A stretch of 64,000 nt of DNA, taken from positions 62,001-126,000 of the forward strand of contig CANGUU010000001.1 in NCBI GenBank assembly GCA_947457195.1. Reading direction: 5' to 3'. This document shows, piece by piece, positions 41,182 to 51,507 of the stretch. The notes beneath the pieces are model-generated. The model searched no databases. It saw only the letters and a program-made list of their open reading frames with translations, and was not told the DNA's origin. A program made the position numbers and the translations under genes. The stretch is from Gammaproteobacteria bacterium. GTDB lineage: Bacteria; Pseudomonadota; Gammaproteobacteria; Pseudomonadales; Pseudohongiellaceae. Each line of letters opens with the position of its first letter. The first letter of the stretch is position 1.

Positions 41182-42317
41182 ACCAGACTCAGGACTGCAG
41201 CGGCGGCACGGTGGCTGGCATCGCGGCGCAGCGCTTGATGCAGGGCCAGATAGCGTTGCTGCAGCGCTTCGCTGGCCCCGCCGGCCAGCAGAGCCTGTAG
41301 CTTGTCGGCCAGTACAGTCGCCTGCACCTGCTGCTGTACCAGCTCCTCGACGAGTGCGTCGCCCGCCAGCAGGTTCGGCAGCGAGAAAAACGGTACTTTC
41401 AATAGTCGCGAGATGATGGCATAGGACAGAGGTGCCATCCGGTAGCAGACCAGCATTGGCAGCTTGAGCAGCAGGGCCTCCAGCGCCGCCGTACCGGAGG
41501 CCAGCAACACGGCATCGGCTGCGGTCATGACCTCGCGGGAATCCCCGAGTGAAATCCGCAGTTGCCCCGTGGCCAGGAGCGTATGCGCTTCGGGCAGACC
41601 CTGCACCAGGCGCTGCCCGGCCGCTGTCGCACAAGGCAGCAGGATGACGAGGTCCGGCTGTCGTTGCAGCAGCCGTGCTGCCCCGGCAAGGAAGATACTC
41701 GCCAGACGCTGCACTTCGCCCAGACGGCTGCCCGGCAACACGGCGAGCACCTTGGCCTGCGGGGGCAGTCCGAGTGCTGCGCGTGCTGCCGGTCTGTCGG
41801 GCTGCAAGGGGATCAGATCGGCCAGCGGGTGCCCGACACACTCCACCCGCAGGGGGTACTGGCGATAGAACGCGGCTTCGAAGGGAAACAGGGTCAGCAT
41901 GAGATCGACCGCTCGAACGATTTTGCGAATGCGCCCCTGCCGCCAGGCCCAGACCGAAGGACTCACGTAGTGGACCGTCTTGATGCCCCGCGCCCGCAGT
42001 CGCTCCTCTACGCCGAGCGTGAAGTCCGGGGAATCGATGCCAATGAATACATCGGGGGGGTTCGCCAGAAAGTGCTCCACGAGACGCCGGCGGATCCCAA
42101 GCAGTTCCGGCAGCCGCCGCAGGGGCTCCACCAGACCCATGACGGAGAGACGTTCCATCGGCACCTCGGACCTCAGGCCCTGGGCCTCCATCAGTGGCCC
42201 ACCGATACCCTCGAAGCGCACAGCGGCGACCTGCTCGCGCAGCGCCTGCATCAGACCGGCACCGAGAATGTCACCGGAACTTTCACCCGCCAGTATGCCG
42301 ATACGCACGGCCGCCAC
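41178..42317 (-). CDS. lpxB: Lipid-A-disaccharide synthase
   Basis: LpxB, 379 residues, GT19 glycosyltransferase that joins UDP-diacylglucosamine with lipid X. Seen: [49 protein letters not shown]-like [24 protein letters not shown] and [13 protein letters not shown]. The start is GTG at 42317, directly abutting the lpxA stop; another GTG lies three codons further in. It acts after LpxA, LpxD and LpxH at the inner face of the inner membrane. Confidence 0.96.
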   Translation of the reverse strand: MAAVRIGILAGESSGDILGAGLMQALREQVAAVRFEGIGGPLMEAQGLRSEVPMERLSVMGLVEPLRRLPELLGIRRRLVEHFLANPPDVFIGIDSPDFTLGVEERLRARGIKTVHYVSPSVWAWRQGRIRKIVRAVDLMLTLFPFEAAFYRQYPLRVECVGHPLADLIPLQPDRPAARAALGLPPQAKVLAVLPGSRLGEVQRLASIFLAGAARLLQRQPDLVILLPCATAAGQRLVQGLPEAHTLLATGQLRISLGDSREVMTAADAVLLASGTAALEALLLKLPMLVCYRMAPLSYAIISRLLKVPFFSLPNLLAGDALVEELVQQQVQATVLADKLQALLAGGASEALQQRYLALHQALRRDASHRAAAAVLSLV

Positions 42318-43088
42318 TCAGCGCAGTATGCCCTTGGTGGAAGCGCGCACCGAGGCGATAAGCACACTGATCTCCGGAGCAACCGACGTCAGCGTCTCGA
42401 GTTCCGCAAGGGCCTCCTCCAGCGTATTGCCATGCCGGTAGAGGATCTTGAAGCCCTTGCGCAGGGTGGAGATGGCCTCCTTGGAAAAGCCCCGGCGCTC
42501 CAGCCCCGTGACGTTGATGCCCTTGGCCTCGGGGGGATTGCCGTTGACGATGATGTAGGCGGGCACATCCATGTTCACGTGGGTCTGGGCACCGATGAAG
42601 CTGTGTGCGCCGATCCTCAGGAACTGGTAGACCCCGGCATAGCCGCCAAGGATGGCCCAATCCTCCACCACCACATGACCACTGATGGCGGCGTTGTTGG
42701 AAAAGATGGTGTGGTCGCCAACGATGCAGTCATGCGCCACGTGCGTGTAGGGCATGAACAGGTTGGACGATCCGATGCGGGTGACGCCACCGCCGAAACC
42801 GGTCCCGCGGTGGATGGTGGCGCCTTCCCGGATGATGTTGTCGTCGCCGACCTCGAGCCAGGTCACCTCGCCGTGGAACTTCTTGTCGGACGGATCTTCT
42901 CCGACCGAGGCGAACTGGAAGATGCGGTTGCGTTTGCCGATCCGTGTCGGTCCCTTGAGGACCACGTGGGAGGCGATTTCGCAGTCGTCACCGATTTCAA
43001 CGCCTGCACCAATCACACTCCACGGCCCGATCCGGACGTTGTTGCCAATGCAGGCAGAAGGATCGACAAGCGCGGCGGGCGAAATCAT
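42318..43088 (-). CDS. lpxA: UDP-N-acetylglucosamine acyltransferase
   Basis: LpxA, 256 residues, a left-handed beta-helix acyltransferase that places the first 3-hydroxyacyl chain on UDP-GlcNAc. Seen: hexapeptide repeats, GEDPSDKKFHGE, THVAHDC with His116 and the catalytic His119, SGHV with His138, and the closing LERRGFSKEAI. The His of the VHQF motif (160 in E. coli) is Tyr154 here, and the chain-length ruler position (Gly173 in E. coli) is Ala167. Those changes are at codons 42627-42629 and 42588-42590. ATG at 43088. Confidence 0.96.
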   Translation of the reverse strand: MISPAALVDPSACIGNNVRIGPWSVIGAGVEIGDDCEIASHVVLKGPTRIGKRNRIFQFASVGEDPSDKKFHGEVTWLEVGDDNIIREGATIHRGTGFGGGVTRIGSSNLFMPYTHVAHDCIVGDHTIFSNNAAISGHVVVEDWAILGGYAGVYQFLRIGAHSFIGAQTHVNMDVPAYIIVNGNPPEAKGINVTGLERRGFSKEAISTLRKGFKILYRHGNTLEEALAELETLTSVAPEISVLIASVRASTKGILR

Positions 43089-43133
43089 CAGGTTCCCCTT
43101 CTCGTGAATGGCTGCAGGCCGTCGAGCTCAATT

Positions 43134-43592
43134 CTATTCCTTGCGCTCCGCGCAGAGGATGGTGGCCTCACAGGCAAGCTCGCCATCCACCGAGGCACGA
43201 CAGGCAAACTTGTAGATGCCACGCTTGACAAGCATCAGCTCTGCCTCGAGCACTAATTGATCGCCGGGCACTACCGGACGCTTCAGGCGGACATCATCAG
43301 CGCCCACGAAGTAGTACAGGTACCCGTCGCGCGGCAGCTTCTCCTGACTCTTGAACCCGAGCACCCCTGCTGCCTGCGCCAGTGCCTCGATGATGAGAAC
43401 ACCCGGCATGATTGGCTTGTGCGGAAAATGCCCCTGGAAAAACTCCTCATTGGTGGTGACGTTCTTGTAGGCCTTGATGCGCTTGCCCATCTCGATCTCG
43501 ACCACACGATCCACCAGAAGGAAGGGGTAGCGCTGCGGCAGATAGGCCTTGATTTGTTCGATGTGCATCATGGTGCTTTCCTGGATCGTCAT
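43134..43592 (-). CDS. fabZ: 3-hydroxyacyl-[acyl-carrier-protein] dehydratase
   Basis: FabZ, 152 residues, hot-dog-fold dehydratase of fatty-acid elongation. Seen: [38 protein letters not shown] with the catalytic His and Glu, ALAQAAG and PGDQL. It lies between lpxD and lpxA, where competition for 3-hydroxyacyl-ACP between membrane lipid and lipid A is decided. The ATG at 43592 overlaps the lpxD stop in an ATGA. Confidence 0.97.
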   Translation of the reverse strand: MTIQESTMMHIEQIKAYLPQRYPFLLVDRVVEIEMGKRIKAYKNVTTNEEFFQGHFPHKPIMPGVLIIEALAQAAGVLGFKSQEKLPRDGYLYYFVGADDVRLKRPVVPGDQLVLEAELMLVKRGIYKFACRASVDGELACEATILCAERKE

Positions 43593-44650
43593 TCGGGGTC
43601 TTCCTGGCCGGACACCGCTTGATGTTCGAGTCGGGTGAGGCGTCTCGCCATGTCATCCAACTGGCGGAAACGCACGATGTTGCGGCGCCAGTTACCCGAC
43701 ACGTCGAGCCCGGTACCCGAAGAATAGATGCCGGGTTTGTCGATGTTCTGGCTTACCAGCGACATGGCAGTCACGGTCACGCCGTCGCAGATCGTGATGT
43801 GGTTGATGACCCCGACGGCGCCGGCAATGGTACAGTTTTTTCCTATGACGGAGCTACCGGCAATGGCGCTGCATCCGCAAATCACCGAGTGCGCACCGAT
43901 GCGCACGTTGTGGGCAATCTGTACCTGATTATCGATCTTGACCCCGTCCTCGATGACAGTATCGTCCAGCGCTCCTCGATCGATGGTACTGCTCGCCCCG
44001 ACCTCGACGTCGTTGCCGAGCCTGACCCCGCCGAGCTGTGCGATCTTGTGATGACGACCGCCTGAGGTAGCAAAGCCGAAACCATCAGCACCGAGAACGG
44101 CCCCGGCATGCACGATGCAGCGCTCACCCAGATGCACATCATGGTAGAGCGTGACGTTGGGATACAGCACACACCCCGCACCGATCGTACTGCCCTCACC
44201 GATCACGACATGGGCTCCGATCACCGCCCCCTCCCCAATCGCAACGCCGGCCCCTATCACCGCATGGGCGCCGATGCTGACGTTTGCTGCCAACTGCACG
44301 TCGGTGTCCAGCGAGGCGCTGGCATGGATTCCCTGCTGCTGCAGCGCTGGTCGGGCAAACAACTGCGAAGCCCGGGCGAAGGCTACATAGGGCTGATCAC
44401 TCAACAGACAGTGGGTTGGGCAGTCGGTCTCATGACGTGGATGCAGGATGACGGCGGCCGCCTGAGAGTGACGCAGGTCCTGACAGTAGCGGGGGTTATG
44501 GTAAAAGCTGAGGGCGTCTGCGCCTGCGCTGGCCAAGGCAGCCAAGCGGCACACCGGGCCCGGCATCGGCCGCCCGGCACGCAGCCGCAGTTCCAGCCCA
44601 AGCCTGTCCGCCAGAGCCTGCAGTGTATATGCGTGCGGCTTGGCGATCAT
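43589..44650 (-). CDS. lpxD: UDP-3-O-acylglucosamine N-acyltransferase
   Basis: LpxD, 353 residues, adds the second (N-linked) hydroxyacyl chain in lipid A synthesis. Seen: the N-terminal uridine-binding domain ([10 protein letters not shown]), hexapeptide repeats of the beta-helix, [31 protein letters not shown] with the catalytic His, [11 protein letters not shown] and a C-terminal helix ([15 protein letters not shown]). ATG at 44650, 11 bases after skp. Confidence 0.97.
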   Translation of the reverse strand: MIAKPHAYTLQALADRLGLELRLRAGRPMPGPVCRLAALASAGADALSFYHNPRYCQDLRHSQAAAVILHPRHETDCPTHCLLSDQPYVAFARASQLFARPALQQQGIHASASLDTDVQLAANVSIGAHAVIGAGVAIGEGAVIGAHVVIGEGSTIGAGCVLYPNVTLYHDVHLGERCIVHAGAVLGADGFGFATSGGRHHKIAQLGGVRLGNDVEVGASSTIDRGALDDTVIEDGVKIDNQVQIAHNVRIGAHSVICGCSAIAGSSVIGKNCTIAGAVGVINHITICDGVTVTAMSLVSQNIDKPGIYSSGTGLDVSGNWRRNIVRFRQLDDMARRLTRLEHQAVSGQEDPE

Positions 44651-44661
44651 GGAAAACGCGC

Positions 44662-45207
44662 TTATTGCTGGGCGTTGAGCTTTTCGGTGACCTTGGCCGT
44701 GATGTCGTAGGCGCTGCGGTAATGCAGCACGGCTTCCGAACGGTAGACGATGTCGTAATTTTCGGCTTCGACCACTTCGGTGATGGCCTGAATCAGGTTA
44801 GGTGCGTAGGTTTCCTGAAACTGCTGGCGGCGATCCTGCACGAGCTTCTGAATCTTCTCGACAAGGAAGTTGTACTGCACGCCGATTTCCTGGATTTGCT
44901 CGGCGGTCTTGCGCTTGTCATCGTCGCTCATGACGGCTGCGTCTTTCTGCAACTTCTCCTGCAGAGCCGTGGCCTCCTCGGCCAACGCGCGCACCTTGGC
45001 CTGGTCCTCGGCAGTCTGCGCCTGCACTTCCTGATCGACGGCCTTCGCCTTGTCGGAATTGAAGAGGGCCTGAGCCATGTCGAGTACGGCTACTTTCTGC
45101 GGTGGGCCACCGGCTTCCTGTGCCAGCACCTGGCCTCCGGTGGCCAGAACCAGCGCGGCCAGCCAAGGGCGCAGCACGCGGCTACGGAACACAGTCGGAT
45201 TCATCAT
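44662..45207 (-). CDS. skp: Periplasmic chaperone Skp/OmpH
   Basis: Skp, 181 residues, a trimeric periplasmic chaperone that carries unfolded outer-membrane proteins to BamA. Seen: a signal peptide (two Met, Arg-rich start, LAALVLATGGQVLA, likely cut after VLA), KVAVLDMAQALF, and two long coiled-coil helices forming the tentacles (about residues 45-130), ending in the strand region with YDIVYRSEAVLHY. ATG at 45207 with GGAG ten bases upstream; a second ATG follows at once. It follows bamA by 57 bases. Confidence 0.93.
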   Translation of the reverse strand: MMNPTVFRSRVLRPWLAALVLATGGQVLAQEAGGPPQKVAVLDMAQALFNSDKAKAVDQEVQAQTAEDQAKVRALAEEATALQEKLQKDAAVMSDDDKRKTAEQIQEIGVQYNFLVEKIQKLVQDRRQQFQETYAPNLIQAITEVVEAENYDIVYRSEAVLHYRSAYDITAKVTEKLNAQQ

Positions 45208-45264
45208 GGCGGTCGATCTCCACAGTCGGATCATTAATATTTTCGGGATTTTTTTGCGCAGCAA

Positions 45265-47967
45265 TCAGAAGGCGTTGCCGAGGTTGAACTGGAAAACTTC
45301 AGTCTCGTCTATGGTACTGGTATTGAATGCTTTGGCAAGGCTGAAGGACATGATGCCGAAGGCCCCGGACTGCCAGGCCACGGAAAAACCGGTGGAGTAG
45401 CGCAGCTCACCCACATCGAAGCCCACGCAATTGTTGTTGGCTATCTGCACCTCCGAACAGTAGGAGGAAAACACGTTACCGACGTCGACGAAGAAGCCGG
45501 AGCGCACCCGGCTGCGATCCTTGATGAACGGGATCGGGAACAGCAGCTCCAGCGTTCCCGTGGTCTGGATGTTGCCTCCAAAAGGTGAGCTCCTACCCTG
45601 AAACAGGGCATCGCGAGCCAACTTCTGGTTGTAGACCGGCTGACCACTGGGATCCTTGATCGGCGCCCCATCGGCGCCAACTGCCTGCTCCAGCAGATAG
45701 GCGACCGGTGAATTGAGGTCCAACTGCGGAAAACCAGTGGAGTCGAGCACGATGTTGCCATCGGCGTCCTTCACGAAGGCTGTGTTGGACAGCGTGTAAT
45801 TCTGCGGAAAGGTGGCGCGGGGGCCGAGCGTATTGCGTTCGAACCCGCGAATGGTGCCCAGACCACCGGCATAGAAGTGCTGGAAAAACGGCAACTGCTC
45901 GGTATTCCCGTACCCGTCGCCATAACCAAGATCGAGCCTGCTGTGGACGATCCACTCCCCGAAGATCGGCCAGAAATTCTCGTTGTAATAGCGGGCCCGG
46001 AAATAACTCAGGTCGCTGCCCGGCACCGTCACTTCCATCGAAAAACTCTGCGCCTGTCCTGCAGTGGGGAACAGGCCCTGGTTGAGCGTGGACTTGCTCC
46101 AGGTGATGTTGAGGGTGAAGTTGTCGAACTGGTTGCCTTCACGATCCAGAAAGCCCTTGGCCGTGTTGAACGCCGTTGCTGGCAGCCCGGTGATCGGTGC
46201 CAGTACGGCATCGGAAATCGGGAAGATGTTGCCGGTATCCGGATCGTAGGAAGATACATCGCGCGGGGGACGCAGCACATACTGGGTGACGCCATCCACC
46301 AGGGCCGGACTGGCCTTGATCTCCTGCACCGGCCCGAAGCCTTCGTCGATCGTGGTATGGCTGTAGCCGATATTGAACGAAAGCCCTTCGATCTCACTCA
46401 ACTGGTATCCGTAGGTGGTGCCGAGGTTGAACTGGTTGGTGCTGTAGCTCGCCAGGTTGAGTTCGGCGAAATCGCTTTTGGAAAACCCGATGTTGAAGCC
46501 GCGGCTCACACCATCGATCGTGTAATAGGGATCGAAGTAGCTGAAGTTGTAGTTGGTACTGAACGCCGAGGTGTTGGCATTGATGCCGATGGTCTTGCCG
46601 GTACCGAGGAAGTTGACCTGCTGCAGGTTGGCAGAAAGCTGCAGACCGATGACCTGACCGTAACCGAGGCTGCCCCCGATCTGGCCATTCAATTGCTCCT
46701 CGACCGTGTACTCGACGTCGATCTGGTCCGACGTACCGGGGACCTCGGTCGTCTCGTACTCGACGGTCTTGAAGTACCCGAGTCGCTGCATGCGGACCTT
46801 GGATTGCTCAAGCGCGGCTTTTGAGGCAGGCGCACCCTCCATCTGACGCATTTCACGGCGCATCACGTCGTCGGCAGTGTTGGTGTTGCCTTTGAAACTG
46901 ATGCGATTTACGTAGGTGCGTGCACCCGGCTCGACGAAGAAGGTGATATCTACTGTCTTGTCTTCCTCGTTGATGTTGGGAACGCCTTCGACTTCAGCGA
47001 AGAAGTAGCCCCGGTTACCCAGCAACTGCGTCATGAACTCCGAGGTCGAGGTCACGAGCTGTTGAGAAAACACCTGGCCTTGGCTGACTTGGATTACCAG
47101 TCGCAGCAACTCTTCGGAATTGACGAGATCCCCGGCCAGTTCGACTTCATCTACCGTATAGACGTCGCCCTCGTTGATGTTGATGGTGATGTACACCTCT
47201 TCCTTGTTGGGCGAGAGAGACACCTGGGTGGAGGACACCTGGAAGTTGATGTAACCCTGGTCCATGTAATGGGACGTAAGGCGTTCGATGTCGCCGTTGA
47301 TCTTCTCGCGGGCATAACGGTCGTCCTTGCGGAACATCGACGTGAGATGCGTCGTTTTCAGCTCGAACAGCTCCAGCAACTCTTCTTCCTCGAATACCGT
47401 GTTGCCGATGATGTTGATGTGGACGATCTTGGAGGCATCTCCCTCGTCGACGTTGATATTGAGGGCTACGCGGTTGCGGTCCTGCTCGTCAACATCGAGT
47501 TCGACACTGGCCCCATACATGCCTTGCGACACGTACTGTTCCTCGAGCGCCAGCTGCATGCCCTCCAGCGTGGACGGTTGGTAGACCTGCCCCACCGCAA
47601 GACCGGCTTTCTCCATGTTTTCCATGAGCGCCTCGGTCGGAATGAGCTTGTTGCCTTCAACATTGATCTCGGAAATGGTCGGCCTTTCCTTCACCCGGAT
47701 GATCAGCACGTTGTCTTCAGTGAGCACCTGGATGTCGGAAAAGTATTCGGAGGCGAACACGTCCCGGATGATGCTGGCCAGATCGTCCTGAGTGACCTGA
47801 TCTCCCACGTTCACCCGCAGCAGTCCGAACACACTGCTGGCGGCCACGCGCTGCAGGCCCTCGAGCCGGATGTCGGCGATGGTCATGGTCTGCGCCTGTG
47901 CAGCCGGCAGGCCCATGATGGCCAGGGTGCAGACGGAGGCAACGGTTCTGGAAAACTTGGGTGTCAT
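45265..47967 (-). CDS. bamA: Outer membrane protein assembly factor BamA
   Basis: BamA, 900 residues, core of the machine that inserts beta-barrel proteins in the outer membrane. Seen: a signal peptide ending AAQAQ, five POTRA domains (about 27-425), and a 16-strand barrel with the IRGF motif at 706-709 (VRGF in E. coli) and a C-terminal Phe (NLGNAF). It is 90 residues longer than E. coli BamA, mostly from two larger extracellular loops (bases 46115-46340 and 45580-45840). It lies between rseP and skp as usual. Confidence 0.97.
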   Translation of the reverse strand: MTPKFSRTVASVCTLAIMGLPAAQAQTMTIADIRLEGLQRVAASSVFGLLRVNVGDQVTQDDLASIIRDVFASEYFSDIQVLTEDNVLIIRVKERPTISEINVEGNKLIPTEALMENMEKAGLAVGQVYQPSTLEGMQLALEEQYVSQGMYGASVELDVDEQDRNRVALNINVDEGDASKIVHINIIGNTVFEEEELLELFELKTTHLTSMFRKDDRYAREKINGDIERLTSHYMDQGYINFQVSSTQVSLSPNKEEVYITININEGDVYTVDEVELAGDLVNSEELLRLVIQVSQGQVFSQQLVTSTSEFMTQLLGNRGYFFAEVEGVPNINEEDKTVDITFFVEPGARTYVNRISFKGNTNTADDVMRREMRQMEGAPASKAALEQSKVRMQRLGYFKTVEYETTEVPGTSDQIDVEYTVEEQLNGQIGGSLGYGQVIGLQLSANLQQVNFLGTGKTIGINANTSAFSTNYNFSYFDPYYTIDGVSRGFNIGFSKSDFAELNLASYSTNQFNLGTTYGYQLSEIEGLSFNIGYSHTTIDEGFGPVQEIKASPALVDGVTQYVLRPPRDVSSYDPDTGNIFPISDAVLAPITGLPATAFNTAKGFLDREGNQFDNFTLNITWSKSTLNQGLFPTAGQAQSFSMEVTVPGSDLSYFRARYYNENFWPIFGEWIVHSRLDLGYGDGYGNTEQLPFFQHFYAGGLGTIRGFERNTLGPRATFPQNYTLSNTAFVKDADGNIVLDSTGFPQLDLNSPVAYLLEQAVGADGAPIKDPSGQPVYNQKLARDALFQGRSSPFGGNIQTTGTLELLFPIPFIKDRSRVRSGFFVDVGNVFSSYCSEVQIANNNCVGFDVGELRYSTGFSVAWQSGAFGIMSFSLAKAFNTSTIDETEVFQFNLGNAF

Positions 47968-48006
47968 GGAAAGGATTTACCTTGCAACACGCAGGACAGG
48001 GCGCGG

Positions 48007-49467
48007 CTAAAGAAGCCGGCTGACGTCATTGTAGAGAGCGATGAACATGAAGCTGGCCACCAGTAGCAGGCCCAATTGGAGCCCCCAATCCTGGACCTGC
48101 CGCGGTACTGGACGCCTCAGTACCACTTCGATCGCGCAATAAAGCAGGTGGCCACCATCGAGGATGGGGATCGGCAGCAAATTGAAGATACCGAGGCTGA
48201 TGCTGAGCACGGCCAAAAAGCCTATGTAGTACTCGAAACCAATACTTGCGGTTTCGCCCGCCACCTGCGCAATGGTGATAGGCCCGCTGAGATTTTTCAC
48301 CGAGATCAGTCCCAGCAGCATTTTCTTGAGTGAGGCGAGAACGAACCCGCAATTGTCCCAGGTCTCCTGCAGGGCCTGCGGGACGGCGGCCACCGGACTG
48401 TGGCGAGTGCTGCGATTCATCCAGGACGGCAAGTCCGGCAGCGCCACGGCCGCACCGATGTAGCCCTGCTCCCGGCCCTCGGCATCCCGTTCGGCTTCGC
48501 CGAGAGCAGACAGCCGCACGGCAGGTCTCAACACCAGCGACACGGAGCTGCCGGCTCGCTGGACGGTGACATCAAGGTCCCGCTCGGGGTTCGCCTGGAC
48601 GATCTTGAGCCACTGGGCCCAGTCGGTGATTTCTGCGCCGTTGGCTGCCCGGATGAGATCATCGGCCTGCAGGCCGGCCGCTGCTGCCCTGCCTTCAGGC
48701 AACACCGACTCCAGTCTGGCCGGGATGTAAAGGTGATAGGGCACGATGCCGAGATTAGTGAGCGGTTCGAGATCTTCCTGCCCGGCCAGCCAGCGCTCGA
48801 TTTGCAGATCCAGCCGGCGCTCAATCGTCGACTCTGGGTTGCGGACCTGCAGGCTGATCACCCCGCTTTCGCCCAGCCTGTCCAGCAACTGGAGGCGCAC
48901 TTCCTGCCAGGTGGCGGTACTTTGTCCATTCACCGCGACGATTTCGTCTCCGCCCCGCAGCCCGGCTGCAGCGGCCGGCGAGCCGGAATCGACGCGGCCC
49001 ACGACCGGTGCCAGTCCACTGACGCCCGTCATGAACATCACCCAGTACAGCAGGATAGCCAGCAGGAAATTTGCGACGGGACCTGCCGCAAAAATCACGG
49101 CGCGCTGGTACACGGGTTTGGCGAACAGCGCCGACTCACGTCGGTAGGCCGCCAGATCTGGCTGCCCTTCGGTAGCGTCCAGCGGACTGCCGGCTGACGC
49201 CGGATCCTGTTCTCCAAGCATCTTCACGTAGCCGCCGAGAGGCAGCAGACTGATGGCGAATTCGGTGGGCGGTGCCTCCGGATTCTTGGGATCGGGGCCG
49301 CCACGCCACGAAAACAGCACTTTGCCCATGCCGACGGAAAATCGCTCGACCTGGACGCCAGCCCAGCGGGCGGCCCGGAAGTGGCCGTACTCGTGCACGG
49401 TCACCAGCACCCCGAGGGTCACCACGAGGGCCAACAGGCTGAAAAGTGCGGAACCGAGAGCTGCCAT
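48007..49467 (-). CDS. rseP: Site-2 protease RseP
   Basis: RseP, 486 residues, inner-membrane zinc metalloprotease that cleaves anti-sigma factor RseA and remnant signal peptides. Seen: the zinc-binding HEYGH in the first span (residues about 24-28), two PDZ domains (PVVGRVDSGSPAAAAGL and SVLPEGRAAAAGLQADD), and NLLPIPILDGGHLL with the third ligand Asp. Four membrane spans are visible. ATG at 49467 is chosen by family alignment; no good ribosome site precedes it, so coupling with dxr, which ends 13 bases upstream, is likely. Confidence 0.95.
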   Translation of the reverse strand: MAALGSALFSLLALVVTLGVLVTVHEYGHFRAARWAGVQVERFSVGMGKVLFSWRGGPDPKNPEAPPTEFAISLLPLGGYVKMLGEQDPASAGSPLDATEGQPDLAAYRRESALFAKPVYQRAVIFAAGPVANFLLAILLYWVMFMTGVSGLAPVVGRVDSGSPAAAAGLRGGDEIVAVNGQSTATWQEVRLQLLDRLGESGVISLQVRNPESTIERRLDLQIERWLAGQEDLEPLTNLGIVPYHLYIPARLESVLPEGRAAAAGLQADDLIRAANGAEITDWAQWLKIVQANPERDLDVTVQRAGSSVSLVLRPAVRLSALGEAERDAEGREQGYIGAAVALPDLPSWMNRSTRHSPVAAVPQALQETWDNCGFVLASLKKMLLGLISVKNLSGPITIAQVAGETASIGFEYYIGFLAVLSISLGIFNLLPIPILDGGHLLYCAIEVVLRRPVPRQVQDWGLQLGLLLVASFMFIALYNDVSRLL

Positions 49468-49480
49468 GGTTACAGAGCAA

Positions 49481-50686
49481 TCATGATGAAGACGAGGCTT
49501 GGACCAGCAGTTGCCGGGAAAGTGCCCGGCTGCGCGCGTCGATGTCCAGCACCTCCGCCAAAGACCGGGGACCCGGCAGCACCAACCGTTGCAGAGCCTC
49601 GGCAATCATAGCAGGAATTCGCGAAAACCCGAGGCGACCAGCGAGGAAGGCCTCGACCGCCACTTCGTTGGCCGCGTTGTAGACGATCGGTGCCGCGCCA
49701 CGCGCCTCGGCAGCCTGCCGGCCAAGGGCCAGGCCAGGGAAGCGCTGCAGGTCCGGGGCCTCGAACTGCAACGTCGCGAGACGCGCAAGGTCGAGGGACT
49801 CCACCCCGGCATCGATCCGCGCCGGCCAGGCCAGACCGTAGGCGATCGGGGTGCGCATGTCGGGATTGCCAAGCTGCGCCAGCACCGAACCGTCACGGTA
49901 GTGGACGAGCGAGTGGATGACGCTTTGTGGATGGATGAGCACGTCGATGGCCTGCGGTGGCATGGCAAAAAGGTAGCTGGCTTCGATCAGCTCCAGCCCC
50001 TTGTTGACCAATGTGGCGGAATCCACGGAAATCTTGCGCCCCATGCGCCAATTCGGGTGGGCACAGGCCTGCTCGGGCGTGATGGTGGCAAAGCGCTCGG
50101 CAGGCCAGGTCCTGAACGGACCACCGGAGGCTGTCAGCATCAGCTTGGCTACGCCGTGGCGGGGATCGTGGTCAAAGCGTGCCGTAGCGTCCATGGGCAG
50201 GCACTGGAAGATCGCATTGTGCTCGCTGTCGATGGGCAGGATGAGGCTACCACTCTGGCGCGCCACCTCGAGGAACAGCTCGCCGGCCATGACCAGGGCC
50301 TCCTTGTTGGCGAGCAGCACCTTCTTGCCGCTGCTGGCTGCCGCCAAAGTCGGCAGCAGCCCAGCACCGCCCACGATGGCAGCCATGACCGTCGTCACCT
50401 CGGCGGCGCTGGCCACCGCCGCCAGTGCCTCGGGGCCGAGCAGCACCTCGGTTTCCGGCACATCCTGCAGAAGACCCTTTACTTCGGCAGCTGCCGCCTC
50501 GGTGGTCAGCACGGCATAGCGGGGGCGGAACTGCCGGCACTGCTCCGCCAGCAAGGCAGTATTGTGCTGCGCGGTCAGGGCGTACAGTCGATAGCGCTCC
50601 GGGTGCTGCTGCAGAACGCGTAAGGTATTGACGCCGATCGAACCGGTGGCCCCGAGCAGGGTGACAGTCTGCAGGCCGTCAGCCAT
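49481..50686 (-). CDS. dxr: 1-deoxy-D-xylulose 5-phosphate reductoisomerase
   Basis: Dxr, 401 residues, makes MEP, the committed step of the MEP isoprenoid pathway, with NADPH and a divalent metal. Seen: [14 protein letters not shown] at 9-22, [12 protein letters not shown], the metal-binding [42 protein letters not shown] in the active-site lid and [13 protein letters not shown]. It overlaps cdsA by eight bases. Its product feeds IspD and IspF encoded in the same array. Confidence 0.97.
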   Translation of the reverse strand: MADGLQTVTLLGATGSIGVNTLRVLQQHPERYRLYALTAQHNTALLAEQCRQFRPRYAVLTTEAAAAEVKGLLQDVPETEVLLGPEALAAVASAAEVTTVMAAIVGGAGLLPTLAAASSGKKVLLANKEALVMAGELFLEVARQSGSLILPIDSEHNAIFQCLPMDATARFDHDPRHGVAKLMLTASGGPFRTWPAERFATITPEQACAHPNWRMGRKISVDSATLVNKGLELIEASYLFAMPPQAIDVLIHPQSVIHSLVHYRDGSVLAQLGNPDMRTPIAYGLAWPARIDAGVESLDLARLATLQFEAPDLQRFPGLALGRQAAEARGAAPIVYNAANEVAVEAFLAGRLGFSRIPAMIAEALQRLVLPGPRSLAEVLDIDARSRALSRQLLVQASSSS

Positions 50687-51506
50687 GGCGCACTACCACA
50701 GCGAGCAACAGGGCGTAGAACGGCAATGCCGCGGTAAGGCTGTCGAGCCGGTCCATGACGCCGCCATGTCCTGGCAGCAAGTGACTGCTGTCCTTCAGCC
50801 CCTGCTGTCTTTTCAACAAGCTTTCGAACAGGTCACCCACCACGCTGAGCGGCGCCAGCACAGCGGCCGCCAGCAGGATCAGCGGCATCTTGCCCGTGTC
50901 GAGCGACGCGGGGGCTAACCAGACCGTGCCGGCCGCTGCTACGGCGACCGTGGCAAGCACGCCGCCGAAAAAGCCTTCGATCGTCTTGTTCGGGCTCACC
51001 TGTGGCGCCAACTTGCGCCTGCCAAAGGCCTTGCCGGCGAAGTAGGCGCCAATGTCCGCTGCTGCGACCAGCGCAATGAACCAGAGCAAGTAGAAACGCG
51101 CATCCGGCAGGCCGGTGATGTCGTGGAAAGCAAGCCAGGCGGGTAGCAGCACGAAGCTCCCAGCCACTAACCCCGCTGCTGGGCGCCTCAGCCAGTCGGC
51201 GCACCTCGGGTAGCGCAGCAACTCGCCAGCTGCAAGCAGCCACCACAGCAAAGCCAGCACAAACACCAGCGCATGCCAATCCTCCAGGCGCTGGGCTGTC
51301 AGCAGGGAGCCCATCACGGTAATGGCAACCGGGTACCAGAAGGCTACCGCCGAGCGACCCAGTCCGCAGAGGTGAGTCCACTCCCATGCGGCAGCGGCCA
51401 GTACCACCGCGATGGCAACCTGCAGCGCCGCTGGGGGCAGCAGGAACATAAGGACCAGCAGCCCGGCCACCAGCAACACCGCGGTGATGATCCTCTGCCG
51501 CAGCAT
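50679..51506 (-). CDS. cdsA: Phosphatidate cytidylyltransferase
   Basis: CDP-diglyceride synthase, 275 residues, integral inner-membrane enzyme that makes CDP-diacylglycerol from phosphatidate and CTP. Seen: about eight membrane spans, [32 protein letters not shown] and the signature [26 protein letters not shown] near the end. The ATG at 51506 lies one base after the uppS stop; the longer open frame upstream is a shadow of uppS. Confidence 0.96.
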   Translation of the reverse strand: MLRQRIITAVLLVAGLLVLMFLLPPAALQVAIAVVLAAAAWEWTHLCGLGRSAVAFWYPVAITVMGSLLTAQRLEDWHALVFVLALLWWLLAAGELLRYPRCADWLRRPAAGLVAGSFVLLPAWLAFHDITGLPDARFYLLWFIALVAAADIGAYFAGKAFGRRKLAPQVSPNKTIEGFFGGVLATVAVAAAGTVWLAPASLDTGKMPLILLAAAVLAPLSVVGDLFESLLKRQQGLKDSSHLLPGHGGVMDRLDSLTAALPFYALLLAVVVRHG

Positions 51507-51507
51507 G

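Noticed and set aside
41562-43256. Plus-strand open frame of 564 codons
   Set aside because: Antisense to lpxB, lpxA and fabZ; composition of a shadow frame.
45836-45850. tRNA-like T-arm motif GGTTCGAAC on the minus strand
   Set aside because: It encodes Arg-Gly-Phe-Glu-Arg of the BamA loop 6 motif; no acceptor or anticodon arm surrounds it.
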